This document shows, piece after piece, positions 1 through 7,454 of a DNA stretch of 64,000 nt. Made by a program: the position numbers and the translations under genes. Positions within the stretch are counted from its first letter, which is position 1; each line of letters starts with the position of its first letter. The notes below the pieces were generated by a model, which made no database searches, was not told the DNA's origin, and saw only the letters and a program-made list of their open reading frames with translations. Source of the DNA: Faunimonas pinastri (GTDB taxonomy: Bacteria > Pseudomonadota > Alphaproteobacteria > Rhizobiales > Afifellaceae); assembly GCF_900110915.1 (NCBI RefSeq), contig NZ_FOFG01000016.1, positions 19,805 through 83,804 of the forward strand, in the 5' to 3' direction.

Positions 1-205
1 GTCCCTAAGTTTCCGGCCTGTCAAGCTGGGCAGATCCGGCTTCTTCGCTGCGTGTGCGCTATCGCGGTGCAGCAATCCACCGGATTCGGAGGAAATTTCG
101 GCAGGCGATCCGTGGCCGCATCCGGCGCTTGACAGAGGCCGCATCCGGCGAATTTATTACGTGGCCGGGATTAATGATCCTGCCCGGCAGCCAGCAGGTT
201 CCTGA

Positions 206-1474
206 ATGAAGACGGCCGACCCCGAACTGATGCGGGCGATCAATCGCTTCCACGTGCTGGATACGATCAGGCGGCATGGGCCGATCGCGCGGGTCGAGAT
301 CTCGGAGCGGACGGAGCTCAGCGCGACCACCGTCTCGCAGATCACCGGCCTGCTGATCGAGGAGGGCCTGATCGCGCCCCGGCAGGTGGGCGATATCAGG
401 AGCACGGCGCGGGGCCGCCCCCGTGTGATGCTGGAGCTCAACCCGGACGCGGCGCGTGTGGTCGGCGTGAAGATCGGCGCGCATCGCATCGTCGCGGTCG
501 TCACGAACTTCCTGGGCGACGTGCTGGCGAGCCTCACCTTGCCCGTGCGGGTGGAAAGGCAGCCCCCCGGCGTCGTCGCCGACCTGGTGGAAGACGCGAT
601 CCGGCGTTGCGTCGCCGATGCGAGGCTGTCGCTCAAGGAGATCAACAGCGTCTGCGTCAGCCTGCCCGGCGTGGTGGAGCATGGCAGCGGCCTGATCCGC
701 TACAGCCCTGTGCTGCGCAAGTCGCCGACGGGGTTGCGCGATGCGCTGCTGGCCCGCCTCGACCTTCCCGTGCTGATCGAGAGCGACGCCAATGCGGTGA
801 CCGTCGCCGAGCACTGGTTCCGCCTCTGTCGCGACCTCGACAACTTCCTCGTCGTCACGCTGGAGCAGTCGATCGGCCTCGGCGTCATGCATGAAGGACA
901 GATCTATCGCGGCGCGCGCGGCATCAGCTTCAATCTCGGCGACCTCGTGACCTCGTCGCCCGGCAGCGCCGCCATCTCGCGGCTGGCCGATTTCGCCGCC
1001 GAGCCCGCCATCCTCGCGTCCTGCGGCGAGGACCCGCAACTGATCGACGCCGCACGGCTCGGTCGCGGCCTCGCGCATCTGATGGGGAAGGGCGGCGTGC
1101 TGGAAGCGGAGCGCCCGTCCTACCGGCAGGCGGCGGCGACGGCGGGCCGTGCCATCGGGCTCGCGGTCGCCAATCTCGTCACGCTCTTCGCGCCGCCTCG
1201 CGTGGTGCTGGTCGGCAGCAGCCTGGCGCTCGGCGAGGATCTCGTCGGCAGCCTGCGGCAGGCCCTGGCGCGCGCCGTGCCGCCTTACCTTTCCGACGTG
1301 ACGGAGCTCGTCACGGACGACATGGACGACAGCGCCTGGGCGCGGGGCGCTGCGGCGACCGCGCTTCGGGAACTCTACGGCGCCCCTTGGGGCACCACAG
1401 GACCCGCCAGAGGTCCGGCCCCCATCAATCATCAGGAGGAAACCGCCCCATGGACAGGGTCGCGATTGGAATAA
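206..1474 (+). CDS. ROK-family transcriptional regulator
   Basis: A 422-residue protein with an N-terminal winged helix (about residues 12-70, including the ELSATTVSQITGLL recognition region) followed by a ROK kinase-like domain. The ROK signature is recognisable at ESDANAVTVAEHW. It probably represses or activates the sugar genes downstream in response to a sugar ligand. Two things are unusual: the sugar-kinase phosphate motif is degenerate (VKIGAHRIVAV), and the CxCGxxGCxE zinc cluster of classical NagC/Mlc proteins is absent, the equivalent stretch being GDLVTSSPGSAA. It may therefore sense ligand without zinc and without kinase activity. Its 3' end overlaps the next gene by 25 bp, so the two are co-transcribed. 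The start is the ATG at 206; the ribosome site is weak. Confidence 0.9.
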   Translation: MKTADPELMRAINRFHVLDTIRRHGPIARVEISERTELSATTVSQITGLLIEEGLIAPRQVGDIRSTARGRPRVMLELNPDAARVVGVKIGAHRIVAVVTNFLGDVLASLTLPVRVERQPPGVVADLVEDAIRRCVADARLSLKEINSVCVSLPGVVEHGSGLIRYSPVLRKSPTGLRDALLARLDLPVLIESDANAVTVAEHWFRLCRDLDNFLVVTLEQSIGLGVMHEGQIYRGARGISFNLGDLVTSSPGSAAISRLADFAAEPAILASCGEDPQLIDAARLGRGLAHLMGKGGVLEAERPSYRQAAATAGRAIGLAVANLVTLFAPPRVVLVGSSLALGEDLVGSLRQALARAVPPYLSDVTELVTDDMDDSAWARGAAATALRELYGAPWGTTGPARGPAPINHQEETAPWTGSRLE

Positions 1475-2547
1475 TCGGCTGCGGCAACATTTCGGGTGCC
1501 TATCTCAAGGCCGCGCAGGGCTTTCCCGTGCTCGATATCCGGGCCGTCGCCGACGCGATGCCGCAGGCGGCAGAGGCGAGGGCCGCCGAGTTCGGGCTGA
1601 AGGCGACCGGCGTCGACGAGCTTCTGGCCGATCCCGCGATCGAGATCGTGCTGAACCTGACCGTCCCGAAGGCCCATGTCGAAGTCGGCCTGCGGGCGGT
1701 CGAGGCGGGCAAGCACGTCTATTCCGAAAAGCCGCTCGGCATCGCGCTTGCCGATGCGCGCCGGCTGGTTGAGCGGGCGAAACAAAAGGGCGTCCGCGTC
1801 GGCTGCGCGCCCGATACCTTTCTCGGCGGCTCGCACCAGACGGCGCGTCGGCTGGTGGACGAGGGGGCGATCGGCCAGCCTGTCGGCGGCACTGCGACCT
1901 TCATGTGCCCCGGCCACGAGCGCTGGCACCCCAATCCCGCCTTCTATTACGAGGAAGGCGGCGGTCCCATGCTCGACATGGGACCTTATTACATCACCGA
2001 TCTCGTCAACCTGCTGGGGCCGGTGTCGCGTGTCGCCGGCCTTGCCACCACGCCGCGCCGCGAGCGGGAGATCGCCAGCGAGCCGAAGCGCGGCGAGCGC
2101 ATCCCGGTTCATGTGCCGACGCATGTGACCGGGCTGATGGAATTCGCCAACGGCGCGGCCGTGCAGATCGGCATGAGCTTCGATGTCGCCGGCCACAAGC
2201 ATGTGCCGCTTGAGCTCTACGGCACCGAGGGGACGCTGATCGTGCCGGATCCGAACTATTTCGGCGGCCAGATCCAGGAGATGAAGAAGGGCGGCGAGTG
2301 GACGGATGTCGCGACCCACATGCCCTATGCCGACGGCAATTACCGCAGCATCGGGCTCGCCGACATGGCGCACGCGATCCGTGGGCATCGCCCGCATCGC
2401 GCCAATGGCGACCTCGCGCTGCATGTGCTGGAGGTCATGGAAGCCTTCGGTCGCTCCTCCGAAGAGGGGCGCCACATCGCCATCGAAAGCCGCCCCGAGC
2501 GGCCGGAAGCACTGGGCCGCAATCTCGTCGACGGCCGCCTCGGCTGA
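1450..2547 (+). CDS. Gfo/Idh/MocA-family NAD(P)-dependent oxidoreductase
   Basis: A 365-residue protein with an N-terminal Rossmann fold (IGIIGCGNIS at about residues 5-14) and the family's EKPLG motif carrying the catalytic lysine (YSEKPLG, about residue 95). The C-terminal alpha/beta substrate domain includes a GPYYITDLVNLLG helix. The family oxidises or reduces sugars, inositols and sugar derivatives in the cytoplasm. The start at 1450 is chosen because AGGAGGA lies 10 bases upstream and the Rossmann motif begins at once; longer readings run into the regulator. The neighbouring ThuA-like gene resembles the thuA/thuB pairing of rhizobial disaccharide catabolism, in which the dehydrogenase makes a 3-keto sugar. 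The actual substrate cannot be read from the sequence. Confidence 0.92.
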   Translation: MDRVAIGIIGCGNISGAYLKAAQGFPVLDIRAVADAMPQAAEARAAEFGLKATGVDELLADPAIEIVLNLTVPKAHVEVGLRAVEAGKHVYSEKPLGIALADARRLVERAKQKGVRVGCAPDTFLGGSHQTARRLVDEGAIGQPVGGTATFMCPGHERWHPNPAFYYEEGGGPMLDMGPYYITDLVNLLGPVSRVAGLATTPRREREIASEPKRGERIPVHVPTHVTGLMEFANGAAVQIGMSFDVAGHKHVPLELYGTEGTLIVPDPNYFGGQIQEMKKGGEWTDVATHMPYADGNYRSIGLADMAHAIRGHRPHRANGDLALHVLEVMEAFGRSSEEGRHIAIESRPERPEALGRNLVDGRLG

Positions 2548-2575
2548 GCCGCCGCTCAAATCAAGGGAGGAAAGC

Positions 2576-3274
2576 ATGCAGCAGGAAGCGTTGATCGTCT
2601 GGGGCGGCTGGAGCGGGCACGAGCCCGAGCAGGGCGCCCGCGTCGTGGAAGGCATGCTGAAGGAGGCGGGCTTCAAGGTCTATGTGGAGAACACGACGGA
2701 GGCCTTCGCGGATCCCGCCATCCAGGACATGAGCCTAATCGTCCCGATCTACACGATGTCGAAGATCGAAAAGGAGGAGGTGGCGATGCTCACCAAGGCC
2801 GTGGAAGGCGGCGTCGGTCTCGCCGGCTGGCACGGCGGCATGGGCGACGCCTTCCGCGAGGCGGTGGACTACCAGTTCATGGTCGGCGGCCAATGGGTCG
2901 CGCATCCCGGCAACATCATCGATTATCGCGTGGACGTGACCCGGCCCTACGACCCGATCATGCGGGGCGTCCAGAGCTTCCCCTACCATTCCGAGCAATA
3001 TTACATGCATGTCGACCCCTCCAACGAGGTGCTCGCCACGACGCGGTTTTCCGGCGAGCATGCCTGGTGGATCGACGGGGTGGTAATGCCGGTGGTGTGG
3101 AAACGGAAGCACGGCAAGGGCCGCGTCTTCTATTCCTCGCTGGGCCACGTGGCGTCCGAGTTCGACGTGCCGGAAATGCGTACGATCTTCCAGCGCGGCA
3201 TGCTCTGGGCGGCGCGCAGGCCGGAAGAGCAGGGCGAAACGGCGCGGGCCGCCGAGACCGTTCCGGCTGCCTGA
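2576..3274 (+). CDS. ThuA-like domain protein (trehalose utilisation family)
   Basis: A 232-residue protein with a class I glutamine-amidotransferase-like (ThuA) fold. Visible features are the N-terminal ALIVWGGWSGHEPEQ strand-loop, the GGVGLAGWHGGMGDAF segment, VGGQWVAHP and the C-terminal GRVFYSSLGH. ThuA proteins accompany Gfo/Idh dehydrogenases and are thought to process keto-sugars. The start is the ATG at 2576 with GGGAGG eight bases upstream, 28 bp after the dehydrogenase, so this is the third gene of a regulator-dehydrogenase-ThuA operon. Family assignment is firm; the substrate is inferred only. Confidence 0.88.
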   Translation: MQQEALIVWGGWSGHEPEQGARVVEGMLKEAGFKVYVENTTEAFADPAIQDMSLIVPIYTMSKIEKEEVAMLTKAVEGGVGLAGWHGGMGDAFREAVDYQFMVGGQWVAHPGNIIDYRVDVTRPYDPIMRGVQSFPYHSEQYYMHVDPSNEVLATTRFSGEHAWWIDGVVMPVVWKRKHGKGRVFYSSLGHVASEFDVPEMRTIFQRGMLWAARRPEEQGETARAAETVPAA

Positions 3275-3298
3275 ACCCCGGCGTCGGCGGTGCGCGGC

Positions 3299-3991
3299 CT
3301 AGTAGCTGCCGGCCGCCGCCGTCCCGCCGCCGACAATGGCGATGCCGTTGCTGGTGCCGATGCGGGTGGCCCCGGCCTCGATCATGCCAAGCGCATCGTC
3401 GCGGTTGCGCACGCCGCCGGAAGCCTTCACGCCGGCGCGGTCACCGACGGTCCGCCGCATCAGGGCGATATCCTGCGCGGTCGCGCCGGACTTGCCGAAG
3501 CCGGTGGAGGTCTTCACGAAATCGGCTCCGGCTTCGACGGAGAGCCGGCACGCCGTTTCCTTTTCCGCAACGGTCAGGAGGCAGGTTTCAAAGATCACCT
3601 TGAGCACGCGCTCGCCGCACGCCTGCTTCACCGCCGCGATATCGGCGCGCACGCGGTCGAGGTCGCCGTCCTTGAGGCCGCCGATGTCGAGCACCATGTC
3701 GATCTCGTCCGCGCCGGAGGCGATCGCGTCCCGCGTTTCCGCCACTTTCGCGACCGTGCTCATGGCGCCCAGCGGAAAGCCGATCACCACGCAGGTCTTC
3801 ACGGCAGAGCCCTGCAGCCGTTCCGCGACTGCCCTGGCATGCACGCCGTTGACGCAGACGGAGAAGAAGCCGTGCTCGACGGCTTCGTCGCAGACGCGGA
3901 GAATGTCGGCGCGAAGCGCGTCGGGCTTGAGAAGCGTGTGATCGATGAAGCGGGCGAGAGCGCCCGCGCCGGGTGAAATCTTCTGGAGCAT
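3299..3991 (-). CDS. deoC: Deoxyribose-phosphate aldolase
   Basis: A 230-residue TIM-barrel class I aldolase that splits 2-deoxyribose-5-phosphate into acetaldehyde and glyceraldehyde-3-phosphate, used in deoxynucleoside catabolism. The Schiff-base lysine is K160 in DFVKTSTGFG, the second active-site lysine K189 is in GVKASGGVRN, and the conserved aspartate D98 is in DEIDMVLDIG. The start is set at MLQKISPG (3991) because the conserved FIDHTLLKPDA follows soon after and AGGGAC lies upstream; ten extra codons would be possible. It converges with the ThuA-like gene with 24 bp between them and stands alone, away from other nucleoside genes. Confidence 0.95.
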   Translation of the reverse strand: MLQKISPGAGALARFIDHTLLKPDALRADILRVCDEAVEHGFFSVCVNGVHARAVAERLQGSAVKTCVVIGFPLGAMSTVAKVAETRDAIASGADEIDMVLDIGGLKDGDLDRVRADIAAVKQACGERVLKVIFETCLLTVAEKETACRLSVEAGADFVKTSTGFGKSGATAQDIALMRRTVGDRAGVKASGGVRNRDDALGMIEAGATRIGTSNGIAIVGGGTAAAGSY

Positions 3992-4133
3992 TCGGGTCCC
4001 TGGGGATCGCTGACGCGGCACGGATCGGTGCTGCGCCGGACCGATCTACAGGTTCCCTCGCTGACAGCCAACCTGAATGGTGCAGTGCGGGATAAGGCCG
4101 CGCGACAAAGGTCGGCGCGGCAAACTTCGGCGG

Positions 4134-6386
4134 TCAGCGCGTGCGGTTTGTCGTCTGCGCGATGGCGTTAAGGCCGCGAAGCGCCTCGGTGGAATAGCCG
4201 GTCTTGGCGACGGCCATGAAGATCTTCTGGGCGTCGCGGTAGCGGCCGAGATGATAATAGGACCAGCCGCGCACCATCAGGAGATCGTTCTGCTCGGGCG
4301 CGTACTGGGCGCGGTTCTGCAGCGCGATGATCGCCTCGTTGTAGCGTCCGTCCTGGTAAGCCGACAGCGCGCGCTGCGTGATGATCGCGACGGAAAGCTC
4401 GGTCCCGCGGTTGCCCTGCAGCGGCACGGCGGAGGCCGCGACGGCGGCTTCGCTGGTCAGGCCCTTGCGGAGGTAAGCCAAGCTCTTGCCGTAGGCGGCG
4501 TCCTGCGCCGTCTGGCCGCTGCCGGTGCGCATCGCCACGTCGAAGGCCGCGATCGCCTCCATCGGTCGGCTGAGCTGCATCAGGCACCAGCCCTGCGTCA
4601 GCGCCGCCTGGGCGGAAAGCTTGCCGGATTCCGCGCTGACGGAGCCGCACTGGCCGCCGGAAGGCGTGGCGGCGCCGGTCTGCTGAGGTTCGGGAGCGAC
4701 CGTTGCCTGGGCGGAAGCCTGCTGGACGGGTTCGCGACGCGCCGGGCGACGCTCGACCGCGACCTCGTGGGCCGTTTCCAGAGACGGAGCGGCGGCGGAG
4801 GACGAGGGGGCGGAGGACGAGGGGGCGGATGCGCCCCGGCGACCGCGCGGGGCGGGCGTAGCCTGCGGCGCGAGCGCGGCGATGCGCGGCGACGTAGCCC
4901 CCCATTGCCGGATCATCGCGTCGAGCTTGGCCGTGTCCCGCCGCTGCTGCGCGCAGAGCGCCAGGCCGTAGGCGGAGGGCTCATCGTCCGGCTTCCATCC
5001 CAGAGCCGTGGTGAACCAGACTTCCGCGGTTGCCACCTGGTTGCCGTTATAGGCGTACCAGCCGAGCGCCTGCGCTCCCTGCGCATCCTTCTGCTGCACG
5101 ACGAAGGGCGCCATGTGCGCCAATGTCTCGGCGTTCAGCGCAACCGGCGGATCGGCGGTCAGCAGTGCCGTGATCACGTCGGCATAAGCCTTGCGATTAT
5201 CGTCGGAGCGGTCGTGCCATTCATAGGCGACCGGCTCGGCTTCCTGCGCACGACCCAGCGCGGTGAGGCTGCGGACATAGCCTTCCGCCGCCTTGGGGCT
5301 GTCGTTGCGTTCGCGCGCCAGCTTGAAGAAGTCCAGCGCATCCTGCGGCTGGTTGTGGCGATAGAGATACCAGCCGGCGAGCAGCGCGTCGTCGGCGCTC
5401 TGGCCGTCGCGGGCGAGACGCTCCACCCGCTTCACATCGTCGGCGGAGACGGTGATGGAGGGATCTTCGGCCGCCTTGCCGACCCGACGGCGGGCGAGAT
5501 CGTCGCGGATCGCCTCGAATTCACCCTGGCCGTTGGCGTCCTTGTGTTCGTACTGCAGAAGTCCGTTGACCATGTCGTCGGGCAGCAGCGCGAGAGCCTT
5601 CTGCATGGTGGCGAGTCGCTCGGGCGGATTGGGGCAGCTCTTCAGGATGTAGATATAGGCGTCGCGCGCCCGGTCGTTGCGGTTGGTGCGCGAGAAGGCT
5701 TCCGCCACGCGCCAGAGCGTGTCGACGTCGGCGCAGGTGAGAAGCGCCGGGTTCTGGCTGGCCAGCGTGATGACCGAGCCCCATTGACCGGCATCGGCGG
5801 AGTTCGCGATGCGCTGGCGGGCTTCCGCCGCGTCGAGCCGAGCGATCAGGTCCGCCGGCGGCTTCCAGTTGGGATCGGCCGCACTGCGAGCCGCGATGGC
5901 GCTGCGCACGTCGCCGTATTTGCCGGCGGCGTAGAGCTTCCACATGCGGTCCAGCTCGGGGTCGCCCACCTGGGCCGGCTCGTTGAAGTTCGTCGGCGGC
6001 ACCCAGTTGGGATAAAGCGCGCGCAGGCGCGCGATTTCGGCCCGCAGCCGCTTCTGGTCGCCTTGCTGGGCGAAATAGCGCAGGGCGGTTTCGTCGACCT
6101 TGGGCCCCCCCGCATTCTGGGCGGCGTTGCCGGCAGGCGATGAGGCGAGATTGCCGTTGGCGGCGGGCGCAGTCGCCGGGGCGGTCGGCGCAGGGGACGT
6201 CGTGGAAGCAGCGGCCTGGAGAGTGGAGGGGGAGGCGCCGGGCAGCGCGCCCTGCGCTTCCGCATAGCCGAAAATCGGCGCTGCCGGCCGATGGGTCGCC
6301 TCGGGGCTGTGCGTCAGCACCTGCTGCGCCACCGCCAGAGCCGAAGCCCCCATCGCTGCCGCCAGCAATGTCGCCTTCAGAGACAT
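4134..6386 (-). CDS. Cellulose synthase operon TPR protein (BcsC-like, no barrel)
   Basis: A 750-residue exported protein. A signal peptide (about residues 1-20) is followed by a Pro/Ala-rich linker and long tetratricopeptide-type helical repeats from about residue 90 to the end, interrupted by a low-complexity Ser/Pro/Ala stretch near residues 510-560. It is the last gene of the bcs operon and overlaps bcsZ by 10 bp. The position matches BcsC, which binds the nascent glucan in the periplasm. However, the protein ends in TPR helices (LRGLNAIAQTTNRTR) with no C-terminal outer-membrane barrel. It is probably a periplasmic scaffold, and the export pore must be another protein. Confidence 0.85.
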   Translation of the reverse strand: MSLKATLLAAAMGASALAVAQQVLTHSPEATHRPAAPIFGYAEAQGALPGASPSTLQAAASTTSPAPTAPATAPAANGNLASSPAGNAAQNAGGPKVDETALRYFAQQGDQKRLRAEIARLRALYPNWVPPTNFNEPAQVGDPELDRMWKLYAAGKYGDVRSAIAARSAADPNWKPPADLIARLDAAEARQRIANSADAGQWGSVITLASQNPALLTCADVDTLWRVAEAFSRTNRNDRARDAYIYILKSCPNPPERLATMQKALALLPDDMVNGLLQYEHKDANGQGEFEAIRDDLARRRVGKAAEDPSITVSADDVKRVERLARDGQSADDALLAGWYLYRHNQPQDALDFFKLARERNDSPKAAEGYVRSLTALGRAQEAEPVAYEWHDRSDDNRKAYADVITALLTADPPVALNAETLAHMAPFVVQQKDAQGAQALGWYAYNGNQVATAEVWFTTALGWKPDDEPSAYGLALCAQQRRDTAKLDAMIRQWGATSPRIAALAPQATPAPRGRRGASAPSSSAPSSSAAAPSLETAHEVAVERRPARREPVQQASAQATVAPEPQQTGAATPSGGQCGSVSAESGKLSAQAALTQGWCLMQLSRPMEAIAAFDVAMRTGSGQTAQDAAYGKSLAYLRKGLTSEAAVAASAVPLQGNRGTELSVAIITQRALSAYQDGRYNEAIIALQNRAQYAPEQNDLLMVRGWSYYHLGRYRDAQKIFMAVAKTGYSTEALRGLNAIAQTTNRTR

Positions 6387-7441
6387 TGTGGATAGGCTTG
6401 CCCGACCAGCCCCAGGCTAAGCAGCTGAAGCGTGGACGGGTAATAATTGGTGGGTTGGAACTGGCGCAGATCGTCGGGGATGCGCGTGCCGTTCAGGGCG
6501 CACGCCATCAGCGCCGGGAGAATGCGGTATCCCGGATCCGTCAACATGGCGGCGGTCTTCCCCGTCTGGAGATTGACCACTGCCGGCGTTCCGGAATTTA
6601 CCTGCATCCAGTTCCGTCCAATGGCAGACAACCTCTGCGAATCCGCTGATCCGCTCCGCAAGAGGTAAAGAGGTATCCTTAACGAATTGTAACCGAACTG
6701 GATGGGGAAGCCACTGGCGGGGGCGGGTGATCCCCCTTTGAGGGATATCCACTCGGATGGCATCGCGGTCGGTCCGAAGCGGGATTTCCCAATCAAATCA
6801 AGGCCGGAGGCCGAAAGCGCGGCCCAATCCGTGTCCGGATCGAGCTCCGCGAGGACCGGCAGCGCCTCGAACACCCAGTAAGAAAGGTTAACGACGGGGC
6901 CGTCGGCCCGCTCCTGGGGCGTAAACCCTTCCACGCCGGGCAGAAGGATCGTGCGGCCGCCGATCTTGCGCACGACGTTCTTGCCGATCGCCTTCGCCAG
7001 CGTCTGCGCCGCCTGAAGGTAGCGCTGATCGCCCCAGGCCCTTCCGGCGAGCGCCAGCGAGTAGGCGATCAGGATGTCGCCGTCGCTGGCGTCGTTCACG
7101 TCGGTCACGTGCGGCGTCTTCGAAGGCTCCCAGCGCCAGGCGGCGAGGCCGTCGTCCCGGATCATCAGTTCGGTGAGGGTGAACGTCCAGATCCGCTCAA
7201 AGGCGACCCGGTCACCGGCGGAGAACGCCAGCAGCAAGCCATAGCCCTGGCCTTCGCTGTGGCTGATGCCGCCATTCGCATCGTCGACGATGCGGCCGCT
7301 CTGGTCCACGAAATGGGACTGGTAGGACTGCCAGTCGGCCGGGCTCACCGTGCCGGCCGGCGAAATCGACGCTGCCGAAGCAAGGGGAGAGACCACAGCC
7401 ATCACCAATGTCGCGAGAAGAAAGCTGAGGCGAAATCGCAT
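6377..7441 (-). CDS. bcsZ: Periplasmic endo-1,4-beta-glucanase, glycoside hydrolase family 8
   Basis: A 354-residue GH8 cellulase with a signal peptide ending near ASA (residue 23). The family's catalytic acid E63 lies in HSEGQGYG and the second acid (D117 or D120) in VNDASDGD. Conserved aromatic and substrate-cleft segments follow (LRIPLYLLRSG, TNYYPSTLQLLSL). BcsZ trims or releases misassembled glucan chains in the periplasm and is needed for normal cellulose output. The gene starts 13 bp after bcsB and overlaps the following TPR gene, so translation is coupled. It corresponds to celC of Agrobacterium. Confidence 0.95.
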   Translation of the reverse strand: MRFRLSFLLATLVMAVVSPLASAASISPAGTVSPADWQSYQSHFVDQSGRIVDDANGGISHSEGQGYGLLLAFSAGDRVAFERIWTFTLTELMIRDDGLAAWRWEPSKTPHVTDVNDASDGDILIAYSLALAGRAWGDQRYLQAAQTLAKAIGKNVVRKIGGRTILLPGVEGFTPQERADGPVVNLSYWVFEALPVLAELDPDTDWAALSASGLDLIGKSRFGPTAMPSEWISLKGGSPAPASGFPIQFGYNSLRIPLYLLRSGSADSQRLSAIGRNWMQVNSGTPAVVNLQTGKTAAMLTDPGYRILPALMACALNGTRIPDDLRQFQPTNYYPSTLQLLSLGLVGQAYPQCL

Positions 7442-7454
7442 GTCGGTGTCCTGA

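Noticed and set aside
59..1432. A 457-codon antisense frame over the ROK gene
   Set aside because: Arg/Asp/His-rich shadow without motifs or a ribosome site; the plus-strand ROK protein is convincing.
4077..6143. A 688-codon plus-strand frame over the cellulose TPR gene
   Set aside because: Low-complexity shadow; the minus-strand gene has a signal peptide, repeats and operon context.
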